Shown: positions 42,271 to 54,142 of the stretch, one piece after another
Layout: every line of letters begins with the position of its first letter
Numbering within the stretch: position 1 is the first letter of the stretch
Source: Massilia sp. H-1
Lineage (GTDB): Bacteria; Pseudomonadota; Gammaproteobacteria; Burkholderiales; Burkholderiaceae_D
Assembly: GCA_024703915.1 (NCBI GenBank)
Contig: CP087969.1
Location: 4,526,001 to 4,590,000, forward strand
DNA: 64,000 nt
Direction: 5' to 3'
Made by a program: the position numbers and the translations under genes
The notes under the pieces: model-generated
The model's input: only the letters and a program-made list of their open reading frames with translations
What the model was told of the DNA's origin: nothing
Databases searched by the model: none

Positions 42271-43442
42271 ATGACGACTCTCACCAATCTGCTGGACTTC
42301 GATCCCGCGCAACTCGTCGCCTATTGCGCCGACTTGGGTGAGAAGCCGTTCCGGGCCAAACAGCTGCAGCGCTGGATTCACCAGTTCGGCGCCAGCGATT
42401 TCCGATGCGATGACCGATCTGGCCAAGTCGCTGCGCGACAAGCTGGCCACGCGCGCCGAAGTGCGCGCCCCGGCCGTGATCAGCGACCACACCTCGACCG
42501 ACGGCACCCGCAAGTGGCTGGTCGACGTGGGCAATGGCAATGCGGTCGAAACGGTGTTCATCCCCGAAGACAATCGCGGCACCCTGTGCATCTCGACCCA
42601 GGCTTAGCTGCGCCGTGAATTGCCGCTTCTGCTCGACCGGCAAGCAGGGCTTCAACCGCAACCTGTCGGTGTCCGAAATCATCGGCCAGCTGTGGATGGC
42701 CGAATTCAGAACTGCGCAAGACCAAGGGCATCGAGCCCGGCCCCAAGGGCGAACGCCAGATCACCAATGTGGTCATGATGGGCATGGGCGAGCCGCTGCT
42801 CAATTTCGAGCCGACCGTCACCGCCCTCAAGCTCATGCTCGACGATAACGCTTACGGCCTGTCGCGCCGCCGCGTGACGCTCTCGACCTCCGGCGTGGTG
42901 CCGATGATGGACAAGCTGTCGCAGGAAGTGCCGGTCGCGCTGGCGGTCTCGCTGCACGCGTCGAACGATGCGCTGCGCGACGGCCTGGTGCCGCTCAATA
43001 AAAAATACCCGCTGCGCGAACTGATGGCCGCCTGCAAGCGCTATCTGGAATTCGCGCCGCGCGACTTCATTACCTTTGAATATTGCATGCTCGACGGCGT
43101 CAACGACAGCGACGAGCACGCGCGAACTGGTGGCGCTGGTCAATGACCGCAGCGTTGGCGTGTCGTGCAAATTCAACCTGATCCCTTTCAATCCGTTTCC
43201 GGAGTCCGGCCTGCTGCGCTCGAAGAACCCGCGCATCAAGGCGTTTGCACAAGTGCTGATGGACGCTAAGCATCGTTACCACCATTCGTAAAACGCGCGG
43301 CGACGATATCGACGCCGCGTGCGGCCAGCTGGCTGGCGAAGTGCAAGACCGGACCCGCGTTCAGGAGCGCATGGAAAAAATGGCTGAATATCAGAAGAAG
43401 TTTGGCGCCGACTTCGGGCGCATCGTGGAGATCCCATCTTGA
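42271..43442 (+). CDS. rlmN: dual-specificity 23S rRNA/tRNA adenine-C2 methyltransferase RlmN
   Basis: Radical-SAM methylase. Cluster cysteines in GCAVNCRFCSTGKQGFNR; MMGMGEPLLNFEPT and VALAVSLHASNDALRDGLVP follow; the mechanistic cysteines are FEYCMLDGVND and, near the end, DIDAACGQLAG. About 390 residues. Breaks at 42404, 42603 (CAGGCCGGCTGC in the cluster loop is written CAGGCTTAGCTGC), 42707 (TTCGAACTG written TTCAGAACTG), 43127 and 43270. It ends EIPS with TGA overlapping the TTG start of pilW. Confidence 0.95.
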
Positions 43443-44276
43443 AGGCCGGGCTCCTGACCCGCCTCACGGCTTGCCTGCTGGCGGGCGCCTTGTCGGCTTG
43501 TGCTTAAGCACACGGGCGGCGCGATGACAGCGCTCGCCCAATGGCTTGCAGGGCAGCACAACCGAGCTGAAAACCGCGTCCGACGCGACCGCCGCCGACA
43601 AGCGCGCATCGATCCGCCTGCAGCTGGCGATCGGCTATTACACCGAGCATAACTACGAGGTCGCGCTCGACGAGGTCAAGCAGGCGCTGGCCGCCCGCCC
43701 GGACTGGGCCGATGCCTACGGCGTACGCGCCCTGATCTACGTCGGCATGGGCGAGATGAACCTGGCCGAAGAAAACTACAAGCGCGCCATCAGTCTGGCG
43801 CCGCGCAATCCTGAGCTGAACAACAACTACGGCCAGTTCCTGTGCCAGGTCGGCCGTTACGACCTCGGTCTGGCCCAGCTGGAAACGAGCTGCGCGACCC
43901 GATGTACCAGTCGCCGCTGCTGGCCAAAGTCAATGCTTAAAGCAATTGCGCCGTCAAGATGAAGAACTACGCGCTGGCCGAACGCTACCTGATGGACGCG
44001 TGCGCTACGATCCGGACCTGCTTACCCATCCAGGCCGCGCTGGCCCGCATCCACTTCGAACGGCGCGACTACCAGCGCGCCGGATTTTTTATCAACCGCC
44101 TGACCACGCTGCAAAAGCCCGAAACCCTGTCCGCCGAAACGCTGTGGCTGGCCATCCGGGTGGAACGCAAGCTGGGCGAGAAAGCCACGGAAACGAGCCT
44201 GGTGACGCAGCTGCGCTGCCGCCATCCGAACTCGCCGGAATTTGCCGCCTTCCTGCGTGGGGCTTTCGATGAGTGA
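43439..44276 (+). CDS. pilW: type IV pilus biogenesis lipoprotein PilW/PilF (TPR)
   Basis: TTG start inside the rlmN stop region. N-terminal lipobox LLAGALSAC. TPR array: SIRLQLAIGYYTEHNYEVAL, WADAYGVRALIYVGMGEMNL, NPELNNNYGQFLCQVGRYDL, YALAERYLMDACA and AALARIHFERRDYQRAGFFI. It is the pilotin-type lipoprotein for the PilQ secretin of type IV pili. Breaks near 43503 (CTTAAG), 43545, 43889, 43937 and 44025. ATGA overlap with rodZ at the end. Confidence 0.9.
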
Positions 44277-45314
44277 AACAGGAACGAGTATGAGTGCAGA
44301 GTGGGTAGACCAGCCGGTGCCTGAGCAGCATGGCATTCCGGGCAAGACCCTCGCCGCCCAGCGCGAAGCGATGGGCTGGACGGTCGAGCAGGTAGCAGAT
44401 CAGTTGAAACTGGCCGTGCGCCAGGTCATTGCGCTGGAAGAGGGCGACTACGCCAACTTGCCAGGCCCGGCCGTGGTGCGCGGTTTCGTGCGCGCCTATG
44501 CCAAGGTCGTCAAGCTCGACGCCGCGCCGCTGGTGGCGCAGATCGCGCTCGACACGCCTGCCGTCAACGACAGCAGCGCCAGCGCCGTGCGTCCGGCATC
44601 GTTTTCGCAAGTGCGTTTCCCTACCCATGGCAAGCGCGCCAGCAAGCTGCCCTACGTGGCGCTCGGCACCGTTGTGCTGCTGGCCGATGGTGCGTTTGCG
44701 GCCTGGCAGGCTTAGCCTGATTCCGGCCGCGCTGCTGGGCGTGGTGTCGCCGTCGGGTAGCGCGTCGGTTACCGCGCCGGTTACCGCGCTTAAGCACCGG
44801 CGCCGGTTCTTGCTGTCGCTGCTGCCCACCGCGTCGCTGCTGCCGCCGGTCACCACCGGTGTCGCGGCCGAAGCCGCGGCCAAGCCAGCCGATCCCCTGC
44901 CGCCCGTGATCAGCAATGCCGTGCCCCTGATTTCGGTGCCGCCGCCGTCGACGCCATCGTCGAGCGCGCCTGGCGCCGGTTCGCCGTCCGGTATCGCGCC
45001 AGTGATGCCGGTCGCACCTGCGGCTGTCGTGGCCGCCCCGCAAGCGGCCACGGCCGCAGCCGGCCGCTGCCGCCAGCTCGAACGCGCTGGTGCTGACCGT
45101 GCGTGAAGATTCCTGGATCGAAGTGCGCCGCGAAAAAGGGCCGAAGCTGTTCTCGGGCCTGGTCAAAGGTGGCCGCGTCGAAACCGTCACCCTGGATGGC
45201 CCGGTCGCGCTGATCGTGGGCAATCCCGGCGCGGTCGATGCCACCCTGCGCGGCGTGTCCGTGCCGCTGCCGCCCGTTTCTGGCGCCAAGGTGGCGCGCG
45301 TCAATCTCAAGTAA
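44269..45314 (+). CDS. rodZ: RodZ-like HTH membrane protein
   Basis: The N-terminal HTH (KTLAAQREAMGWTVEQVADQ, LEEGDYANLPGPAVVRGFVR) is followed by a membrane helix (YVALGTVVLLADGAFAAWQ), a long Ala/Pro/Val linker and the periplasmic DUF4115 domain (ALVLTVREDSWIEVRREKGP, VETVTLDGPVALIVGNPGAV). In E. coli RodZ links MreB to the elongation machinery. Breaks near 44708, 44790 and 45066 fall in the low-complexity linker, so the linker length is uncertain. It sits between pilW and ispG, a conserved order. Confidence 0.9.
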
Positions 45315-45327
45315 TAGGTTTTAGTAC

Positions 45328-46602
45328 ATGTCCTTATCGAATTTGGCGATTCCATCCGGTCCCCTGGCGCGCCGCGCCAGCCGCCGCGTGCTGATCCAGC
45401 ATGGCGAACGTAAAATCTGGGTCGGCGGCGATGCCCCGGTCGTGGTCCAGTCGATGACCAACACCGACACCGCCGATGCGATCGGCACCGCGATCCAGAT
45501 CAAGGAGCTGGCGCGCGCCGGTTCCGAAATGGTGCGCCTGACGGTCGACCGTCCCGAAGCGGCCCAGGCCGTCGCGCACATCCGCGACCAGCTCGACCGC
45601 ATGGACATCGACGTGCCGCTGGTGGGCGATTTCCATTACAACGGCCATACGCTGCTGCGCGACTATCCCGAGTGCGCGCGCACTGTCGAAGTACCGCATC
45701 AATCCGGGCAACGTGGGGCAGGGCGCCAAGCGCGACACCCAGTTCGCCCAGATGATCGAGATCGCCGCCCTGCACAACAAGCCGGTCCGGATCGGCGTCA
45801 ACTGGGGCAGTCTGGACCAGGCGCTGCTGGCCCGCATCATGGACGAAAACGCGGCCCGCGCCGAACCGTGGAGCGCCCAGTCGGTCATGTACGAAGCGCT
45901 GATCACGTCGGCCATTGAAAACGCCGTGCGCGCCGAAGAACTGGGCCTGGGCCGCGATCAGATCATCCTGTCGTGCAAGGTGTCCGGCGTACAAGACCTG
46001 ATCGCCGTGTACCGCGAACTGGCGCGCCGCTGCGATTATCCGCTGCACCTGGGCCTGACCGAAGCGGGCATGGGCAGCAAGGGCATCGTCGCGTCGACCG
46101 CCGCCCTGTCGGTGCTGCTGCAAGAAGGCATCGGCGACACGATCCGCATTTCCCTGACCCCGGAACCGGGCGGGGACCGCACGCGCGAAGTGATCGTCGG
46201 CCAGGAAATTCTGCAAACCATGGGCTTGCGCAAGTTCGCGCCGATGGTCATCGCCTGCCCCGGCTGCGGCCGCACCACCTCGACCACCTTCCAGGAACTG
46301 GCCGACAACATCCAGACCTATCTGCGCGACCAGATGCCGGAATGGAAGAAGGCCTATCCTGGCGTGGAAGGCATGAACGTGGCCGTGATGGGATGCATCG
46401 TCAACGGTCCGGGCGAATCGAAGCACGCCAACATCGGCATCAGCTTGCCGGGCACGGGCGAATCATGCCTACCGCGCCGGTGTTTGTCGACGGGCAGAAG
46501 GTGGTTACCCTGCGCGGCGACAAGATTGTGGAAGAATTCCAGGCGATCGTCCTGAACTACGTACAGACCAATTACGGCAAGAAAGAAACCGCGGCCGCGT
46601 AA
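45328..46602 (+). CDS. ispG: 4-hydroxy-3-methylbut-2-enyl-diphosphate synthase IspG
   Basis: MEP-pathway enzyme with a 4Fe-4S cluster. It begins after a 13-base gap from rodZ; VQSMTNTDTADAIGTAIQIK and VPLVGDFHYNGHTLLRDYPE at the TIM-barrel; cluster cysteines in IACPGCGRTTSTTFQEL and VMGCIVNGPGESKHANIGIS. About 424 residues. Breaks near 45685 and 46461 correct to KYRINPGNVGQG and LPGTGESPTAPVFVDGQK. Essential for isoprenoid synthesis. Confidence 0.95.
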
Positions 46603-46626
46603 GCGGGCGGCACATTGAAGAGCACC

Positions 46627-47975
46627 ATGTCCGAACATAAAAAGCCAGAAAAAATCACCGCCGTCAAAGGCATGAACGACATCCTGCTTCTACCGACGCG
46701 CCGCTGTGGGAACTGTTCGAAAACACCGTGCACTCGGTCCTGAAAAGCTACGGCTTCCAGAAGATCGTGACCCCGATCGTGGAAGACACGGCCCTGTTCA
46801 AGCGCGCCATCGGCGCCGTGACCGATATCGTCGAGAAGGAAATGTATTCCTTCACCGATTCGATGAACGGCGACGCCCTCACGCTGCGCCCGGAAGGCAC
46901 GGCCGGCGTGGTGCGCGCGGTGATCGAACACAACCTGGCCTACGAAGGCCCGAAACGGGTCTGGTACAAGGGCCCGATGTTCCGTCACGAAAAGCCGCAG
47001 CGCGGCTGCTACCGCCAGTTCTTCCAGGTCGGCGCGGAAGCGATCGGCTTTGCTTCTACCCGGACATTGACGCCGAGCTGATCATGCTGTGCCGCCGCCT
47101 GTGGGATGACCTGGGCCTGGAAAACATCCGTCTCGAACTCAATTCGATCGGCGACGCCGCCGAGCGCCAGGCGCACCGCGCCGACCTGATCGCCTATTTC
47201 GAAGCGCACATCGACCAGCTCGACACCGAAGCGAAGAACCGCCTGCACGCCAATCCGCTGCGCATCCTCGACACCAAAAATCCTGCCATGCAGGACCTGG
47301 TCAACAAGGCGCCCAAGCTGCTCGACTACCTGCAGGCCGAATCGATCGCCCACTTCGAGGGCGTCAAGCGCATCCTCGACCATAACAATATTCCGTACAC
47401 GATCAACCCGCGCCTGGTGCGCGGCCTCGATTACTACAACCGCACCGTGTTCGAATGGGTCACCGACGAACTGGGCGCCCAGGGCACGGTCTGCGCGGGC
47501 GGCCGCCACGATCCGCTGATCGAATCGTTCGGCGGCAAGCCGACCCCGGCGGTCGGCTTCGCGATGGGCATCGAACGCCTGGTCGAGCTGATGAAGCTGG
47601 CTTCATGAGCCTGCCGAACCGGGCAGCTGCGACGTGTACATGGTGCACCAGGGCGAGCAAGCCCAGATGCAAGCCTTCGTGCTGGCCGAGCGAATTCGCG
47701 ATGCGGGCCTCGATGTTGTGCTACATTGCGCGGCGGCCACCGGCCCCGGCAGTTTCAAGAGCCAGATGAAGAAGGCCGACGGCAGCGGCGCGGCCTTTGC
47801 CGTGATCATCGGCGACGATGAAATCGCCAGCAGCACGGCCGCCGTCAAGGCCATGCGCGGCGCCGAAGGCGAGGCCCAGCAGGCCAGCGTGCCGTTCGAC
47901 GCGGTGGTCGACTATCTGGTCGACCAGATCGTCGGCCATGACCACGATCACGACCACGTGCATTATCATCACTAA
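46627..47975 (+). CDS. hisS: histidyl-tRNA synthetase with histidine-rich tail
   Basis: Class II synthetase. Motif 2 region YKGPMFRHEKPQRGCYRQFF; histidine-binding LVRGLDYYNRTVFEWVT; motif 3 AVGFAMGIERLVELM. The anticodon-binding domain (CDVYMVHQGEQAQMQAFVL, SGAAFAVIIGDDEIASST) follows a break at 47604. Other breaks are near 46685 and 47052 (FAGPDIDAE, GCCGGCCCGG garbled). About 450 residues. The protein ends IVGHDHDHDHVHYHH, an unusual Asp/His tail on the very enzyme that charges histidine. Confidence 0.95.
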
Positions 47976-48006
47976 TTCCTGACCCTTTAACCTATACAAG
48001 AAGACC

Positions 48007-48664
48007 ATGGCATACGATCTCGAAGAACAAGAACAAATCGCCTCCCTGAAGGCGTTCTGGAACAAATTCGGCAATCTGATCACCTGGGTACTGATCGTCG
48101 TGCTCGGCAGTATCGCGGCTTACAACTTCTGGAATGCGCGTCAGCGCACCCAGGCCGCCGAAGCGTCGGCCCTGTTCGACCAGCTGGCCCCGGCCATTGC
48201 TGCCAAGGATGGCGCCAAGGTGGCACGCATCGTGACCGACGTCGAAACCAAGTACCAGGACAGCACCTACGCCCAGATGAGCGCGATGGCCGCTGCCAAG
48301 TTCGCCTTCGACAGCGACGACCTGAAGGCCGCCAAGACCCACCTGAACTGGGTGATCACCAACGGCAAGGCCGAATACCAGACGCTCGCGAAAGTGCGCC
48401 TGGCCTGGCTGTATTGCTGGACGAAAAGGCGTACGATGAAGCCCTGAAGATGCTGGCAACGGCCACCGACCCGGCGTTTGCTTAAGCGTGGTCGCCGACC
48501 GCAAGGGCGATATCCTGGTGGCACAGAACAAGCTCGCCGAAGCCCGCGCCGCCTACGAGGCAGCGCTCAAGGCGATGGACGAGAAAACCCCGGGCCGCGG
48601 CCTGGTGCAGTTCAAGCTCGAATCGATTGGCGGTACCGTCCCTGCGCCGAAAGCTGCAGCGTAA
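48007..48664 (+). CDS. yfgM: YfgM-like membrane-anchored TPR chaperone
   Basis: One N-terminal membrane segment (NLITWVLIVVLGSIAAYNFW) and a periplasmic TPR-like domain (YAQMSAMAAAKFAFDSDDLK, DILVAQNKLAEARAAYEAAL). About 218 residues. E. coli YfgM associates with the Sec translocon and periplasmic chaperones. Breaks near 48415 and 48479 (TTTGCCGGCGTG written TTTGCTTAAGCGTG). Conserved position between hisS and bamB. Confidence 0.9.
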
Positions 48665-48746
48665 AGGTCGTACCCGATGCGGCCCATGGCGTCCCCAGGG
48701 CACCGGCGGGCCGTATGCGCTATTTCCTAGAACAAGGTTAATTACT

Positions 48747-49899
48747 ATGCGTATTACCCAGAAGCTCGTCGGAGCAAGTGTCCTGGCCGTGCTGGCCGGT
48801 TGCTCGACCCTCAATTCGCTGAACCCGTTCGCCTCCAAGAACAAGGGCAACGAGCCTGCGCCGCTGGTCGAACTGACCGGGACCATGGCCGTGCGCACCG
48901 CCTGGAAACTCGACATCGGCAAGGCCGACAGCTACACCTTCGCTCCCGCTCTGGTCGGCAACACGCTGGTCGTGGTAGGCGCCGACGGCGCCATCGCGCG
49001 TGGAAGCGGCCAGCGGCAACGTGCTGTGGCGCATCAAGGCCGAGACCGGCCTGACGGCCGGCTGTCGGTTCGGACGGCAACATGATCGTGCTGGGCGCCG
49101 CCAAGGGTGGCGTGCTGACCTACGATATGGAGGGCAAACTGCTGTGGAAGGCCCAGGCTTCCAGCGAAATCCTGTCCTCGCCCGTGGTCGGGCAGGGCAT
49201 GGTCGTGGTGCGTTCGGTGGACAACCGCGTGGTCGGCTTCGACGCCAAGACGGGCGAGAAGAAATGGACCGTGCAGCGCGTATCGCCGCCGCTGTCGCTG
49301 CGCATCGCGCCCGGCATGACCGTGGTCGACAAGGACGTGATCATCGCCCAGCCGGGCGGCAAGCTGCTGGCCCTGAACCTCGCGACCGGCGCGCCGCGCT
49401 GGGAAGTGGCGGTGGGCGAGTCGCGCGGCGCGACCGAACTGGAACGCGTGACCGATATCGGCGGCGCTCCGGTGCTGTTCGAAAAAGACATTTGCGCCGC
49501 GTCCTACCAGGGCCGCGTGGGCTGCTTCGACGTTGCCACCGGCACCCAGAAGTGGACCAAGCAATTCTCGTCCGACGTCGGCGTGGCCGTCGACCAGCGC
49601 TTCGTGTTCGCGGTCGACGACAAGGGCGCGATTTCGGCCTTCTCGCGCGAAGCGGGCGGCAGCGCCTGGAAGAACGAGAAGCTCGGCTACCGCCACCCAT
49701 CCTCGCCAGTGTCCTACGGCCGTGCCGTGGCCGTTGGCGACTACCAGGGCATCGTCCATTTCCTGTCACGGGAAGATGGCGCCTTTTGGCCCGCGCCGCC
49801 ACCGACGGGAGCCCGATCAACGCGGCCCCGCTGGTAGCAGGCTCGAATCTGATTTTTCAAACACAATCTGGGACAGTGACCGCCATTGCGGTCGAATAA
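48747..49899 (+). CDS. bamB: outer-membrane assembly lipoprotein BamB
   Basis: Lipobox SVLAVLAGC. An eight-bladed PQQ-type propeller: ALVGNTLVVVGADGAIARVE, GGVLTYDMEGKLLWKAQASS, DNRVVGFDAKTGEKKWTVQR, GKLLALNLATGAPRWEVAVG, GRVGCFDVATGTQKWTKQFS, ending SNLIFQTQSGTVTAIAVE. It supports BamA-mediated insertion of outer-membrane proteins. About 383 residues. Breaks near 49000, 49068 and 49782. Confidence 0.94.
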
Positions 49900-49903
49900 C
49901 ACC

Positions 49904-51254
49904 ATGAAGCCGGTAATCGCATTAGTTGGTCGCCCCAACGTCGGGAAATCGACACTTTTCAATCGCCTCACCCGCTCGCGCGACGCGCTCGTGGCCGACT
50001 TGCCTGGCCTGACGCGCGACCGCCACTACGGCGAAGGCCGGGTCGGCGAACGTCCGTTCCTGGTCATCGACACGGGCGGTTTCCGAACCCGTGGCCAAGG
50101 AAGGCATCATGTTCCAGATGGCCCTGCAGACCAAGCAGGCCGTGGCCGAAGCGGACGTGGTCGTGTTCATCGTCGACGGCCGCCAGGGCCTGACGCCGCA
50201 CGACAAGACCATCACCGACTTCCTGCGCAAGTCCGGCCGTAAAGTCATGCTGGTCGTGAACAAGGGCGAGGGCATGAAGTATTCGTCCGTCGTGGCCGAC
50301 TTCTACGAGCTCGGCATGGGCGACCCGTACGTGATTTCCGCCGCCCACGGCGACGGCGTGGCCGACCTGGTCGAGGAAGCGCTCAACGAAGCCTTCTGCC
50401 TCGCGTCCGGCCGACCCGGAAGAACTGGAGAAGCATGACCGCGGCGTGAAAATCGCCCTGGTCGGCCGCCCGAACGTGGGCAAGTCGACCCTGATCAACA
50501 CCTTGCTGGGCGAAGAGCGCGTGATCGCCTTCGACATGCCGGGCACGACCCGCGATTCGATCGAAATTCCGTTCGAGCGCGACGGCAAGCATTACACCCT
50601 GATCGACACGGCCGGTATCCGCCGCCGCGGCAAGGTGTTTGAAGCGATCGAGAAATTCTCGGTGGTCAAGACGCTGCAATCGATCTCGGACGCCCACGTG
50701 GTGATCCTGCTGCTCGACGCCCAGCAAGACATTTCCGAGCAGGATGCGCACATCGCTCGCTTCATCCTGGAATCGGGGCGCGCCCTGGTGGTGGCCGTCA
50801 ACAAGTGGGATGGCTTGCAGTCGGACCAGCGCGACGAGATCAAGATCGACATCGACCGCAAGCTCGATTTCCTGTCGTTCGCCAAGACCCACTTCATTTC
50901 GGCGCTCAAGGCCACCAACATCGGCCCGATGATGAAATCGGTCGATGCCGCCTACGCCGCCGCCACCGCCGACCTGTCCACGCCGCGCCTGACGCGCGCT
51001 GATCGAGGCCGTGGAGAAGCAGGAACCGCGCCGCAAAGGCTCGATCCGCCCGAAAATGCGTTATGCTCACCAGGGTGGACAGAACCCGCCGATCATCGTC
51101 ATTCACGGCAACGCCCTCGATGCCATCGGCGAGCCTTACAAACGTTACCTGGAGAAGCATTTCCACGGACACGTTCAACCTGGTCGGCACGCCGCTGCGG
51201 ATCGAATTGCGTATGGGCAAAAATCCTTTCGCAAAGGGTGGCAGCAAGGCGTGA
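49904..51254 (+). CDS. der: ribosome-assembly GTPase Der (EngA)
   Basis: Two tandem GTPase domains, each with GRPNVGKST (near residues 8-16 and 188-196), and switch motifs DTGGF and DTAGIRRRG; G4 motifs VNKGEG and VNKWDG; a C-terminal KH-like domain (PRRKGSIRPKMRYAHQGGQN, GTPLRIELRMGKNPFAKGG). About 450 residues. Required for 50S assembly. Breaks near 50084 (GGCTTCGAACCC written GGTTTCCGAACCC), 50408, 50998 and 51165; the true end is SKA at 51254. Confidence 0.95.
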
Positions 51255-51400
51255 TTTAAGTCCCGTCTAACGACAGGATTTCCCAAAACAGGTTACAGTG
51301 ACCGGACGACATCATTCGCCTTTTAAGAATGATGCCCCGGGCACTTGAAAACAAGCGAGTCGCCTCCAATTCCTTACTACAACAACATCACGGAGCTGTT

Positions 51401-51637
51401 ATGAGCAACAAAGGGCAACTGTTACAAGACCCATTCCTCAATGCCTTGCGCAAAGAGCATGTTCCGGTCTCGATTTACCTGGTCAACGGCATCAAGCTGC
51501 AGGGGCACATCGAGTCCTTCGACCAGTACGTGGTCCTGCTGCGCAACACGGTCACGCAGATGGTCTACAAGCACGCAATCTCGACCGTCGTTCCGGCGCG
51601 CGCAGTCAATCTCAACCTTGAGTCCGAAGCTGAGTAA
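51401..51637 (+). CDS. hfq: RNA chaperone Hfq
   Basis: An intact 78-residue protein. Sm1 motif IKLQGHIESFDQYVVLLRN, Sm2 motif VYKHAISTVVPARAV with the conserved KH. It pairs small RNAs with mRNAs. Located between der and hflX as in most proteobacteria; the 146-base gap upstream holds its leader but no site I can name with confidence. Confidence 0.98.
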   Translation: MSNKGQLLQDPFLNALRKEHVPVSIYLVNGIKLQGHIESFDQYVVLLRNTVTQMVYKHAISTVVPARAVNLNLESEAE

Positions 51638-51691
51638 GGCCATGCGTGGCAAGACCCCCGGTCTTGCGTCCCCGACTTTCCCGGGAGGCGT

Positions 51692-52883
51692 ATGCGCGCA
51701 GCCCTGGTAGGCATCGATTTCGGTGCTGGCGACTTCAACGCCAGCCTGGAAGAGCTGTCGCTGCTCGCCCGTTCCGCCGGTGCCGAGCCGATCACCACCA
51801 TCACCGCCAAGCGTTCCAGCCCTGACGCCGCCTATTTCGTCGGCAGCGGCAAGGCCGACGAGATCGGTCACGCCTGTGCCGACCAAAAGCTCGACATCGT
51901 CATCTTCAACCATGCGCTGTCGCCTACCCCAGCAGCGCAACCTGGAAAAGCGCCTGCAGATCCGGGTGCTCGACCGCACCAGCCTGATTCTCGACATTTT
52001 CGCCCAGCGCGCCCAGAGTCACGAGGGCAAGCTGCAGGTCGAACTGGCCCAGCTCCAGCACCTGGCCACGCGCCTGATCCGCGGCTGGACTCACCTGGAA
52101 CGGCAAAAGGGCGGTATCGGCCTGCGCGGTCCCGGTGAAACCCAGCTCGAGACCGACCGCCGCCTGATCGGCGAGCGCGTCAAGGCCTTGCGCGCCCGCC
52201 TGCCCAAGCTGCGCAAGCAGCACGAGACCCAGCGCCGCGGGGCAAGAACCACACATTTTCGGTGTCCCTGGTCGGCTATACCAATGCTTAAGCAAGTCGA
52301 CCCTGTTCAATTCCCTGACCAAGGCCGGGGTGTACGTGGCCAACCAGCTGTTCGCCACGCTCGACACCACCTCGCGCCGCGTCTACCTGGGCGAGAACGT
52401 GGGCAACGTGGTGTTCTCGGACACCGTCGGTTTCGTGCGCGAACTGCCGCACCAGCTGGTGGCCGCCTTCCGCGCCACGCTCGAAGAAACCATCCACGCC
52501 GACCTGCTGCTGCACGTGGTGGACGCGGCCAGCCCGGTGCGCATGGAACAGATCGAGCAAGTCAACCTGGTGCTCAAGGAAATCGGCGCCGACCATATTC
52601 CGCAAATTCTGGTGTGGAACAAGATCGATGCGGCGGGCCTCAGAGCCTAAGCCGTGGAACGGGATGAATATGATAAAATCAGCCGCGTTTTTATCAGCGC
52701 CCACACCGGCGCTTAGCCTCGATCTGCTGCGCGCCTCGGTGGTCGAAAATGGCCCGCGCCGCGCCCGGTCTGACCCATCTGTACGAAGCACAGGAAGAAG
52801 CGCAGGACGATGCCGATCCCGACTTTGCCTACGAGGCAGAGGCGGCCGAAATTCCAACCTCCACCAACGTCGGACCACGATAG
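51692..52883 (+). CDS. hflX: ribosome-associated GTPase HflX
   Basis: N-terminal HflX domain (SPDAAYFVGSGKADEIGHAC, LQIRVLDRTSLILDIFAQRA, LATRLIRGWTHLERQKGGIG), then the GTPase: P-loop SLVGYTNAGKSTLFNSLT, VVFSDTVGFVRELPHQLVAA, LVWNKIDA. About 395 residues. The P-loop break at 52287 is diagnostic: AATGCCGGCAAG must encode NAGK but the text has AATGCTTAAGCAAG. Others near 51925, 52242, 52645, 52713 and 52750. It rescues stalled ribosomes in heat stress in other bacteria. It ends one base before the hflK ATG. Confidence 0.94.
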
Positions 52884-54142
52884 ATGCTTGCTTCAATACT
52901 CAATCGCGTCGGCATCAAGCTGGCGCACCAAAGCGACCCCAAGGCCCAGGATGGAAAACGGCCGGGCGAAGGCCCGCCGGACCTGGACCAGATGTGGCGC
53001 GACTTCAATGCCCGTCTGAACCGCGTGTTTAGCGGCGGCAATGGCGACAATGGCGGGCAGGGCGGCGGTTACCGTCCCGACCCCAAGGGCAGCCAACAAG
53101 GACCGTGGGCGTGATCGCCGCCATCATCGGCGTGATCTGGCTCGGTAGCGGCACCTTCATCGTGCAGGAAGGCCACGCCGAGCGTGGTCACCACCTTCGG
53201 CGAAGTCAGCCACACCGCGCCTGCTTAAGCCTGAACTGGCGCTGGCCGTCGCCGTTCCAGTCGCACGAGACGGTCAACGTCTCGCAGGTGCGCAACGAGG
53301 AAATCGGCTTCAAGGGCACCTCCCGTTCGCGCGTGCCGAAAGAAGCCATGATGCTCACCGACGACGCCAACATCATCGACGTCCAGTTCGCGGTGCAGTA
53401 CACGCTCAAAGACCCGATCGCCTGGCTGTTCAACAACCGCGAGCAGGAACTGACGGTGCGCCAGGTCGCCAGAAAGCGATCCGCGAAGTGGTCGGCCGCA
53501 ACAAGACCGACTTCGTCCTGTACGGCGGGCGCGAAAAGATCGCCAAGGATACCCAGATCGTCATGCAAAAGCTGCTCGACCTGTACAAGATGGGCGTGCT
53601 GGTCACCAACGTCAACATGCAGAACGTGCAGCCGCCCGAGCAGGTGCAAGTTGCCTTCGAAGACGTGAACAAGGCTTAGCCAGGACAAGGCGCGCGCCAA
53701 GAACGAGGGCGAAGCCTATGCCAACGACGTGCTGCCGCTGGCCAAGGGCAATGCGATCCGCCTGGTCAAGGAAGCCGAAGCCTACAAGACCATGGTGACC
53801 GAGAACGCGGCCGGTAATGCGGCCCGCTTCAGCCAGGTGCTGGCCGAATACCAGAAGGCGCCGGGCGTCACGCGCGACCGCATGTACCTCGACACGATGC
53901 AGCAGATCTTCACCAGTGCCAGCAAGGTCATGGTCGACGCCAAGTCGGGCAGCAACCTGCTGTACCTGCCGCTCGACAAGCTCATTGCGCAGACCGCCGT
54001 CAACGATGCCGCCATCGGCAGCAAGTCCGGCCCGGTGCCGATGACCCAGCCAGTACCGCCAGAGCTGCCCGCCCAGATGGAGCAGGCACGCCAGCGCGAC
54101 AACCGCAGCCGCGAGTCGTCGCGTGATCGGGAGAGCCGCTAA
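52884..54142 (+). CDS. hflK: FtsH regulator HflK (SPFH domain)
   Basis: The Gly/Pro-rich N-terminus (LNRVFSGGNGDNGGQGGGYR) precedes a membrane helix (GVIAAIIGVIWLGSGTFIV) and the SPFH/band-7 domain (VNVSQVRNEEIGFKGTSRSR, DDANIIDVQFAVQYTLKDP, MGVLVTNVNMQNVQPPEQVQ). About 420 residues. With HflC it forms the periplasmic cage around FtsH. Breaks near 53102, 53178, 53222 (GCCGGC written GCTTAAGC), 53470 and 53677. The TAA overlaps the hflC ATG. Confidence 0.94.

Noticed and set aside
52280..52295. Programmed frameshifting or stop read-through in hflX and similar genes
   Set aside because: The same GCTTAAGC text occurs in unrelated genes at the place of GCCGGC; no slippery site with a downstream structure is common to them.
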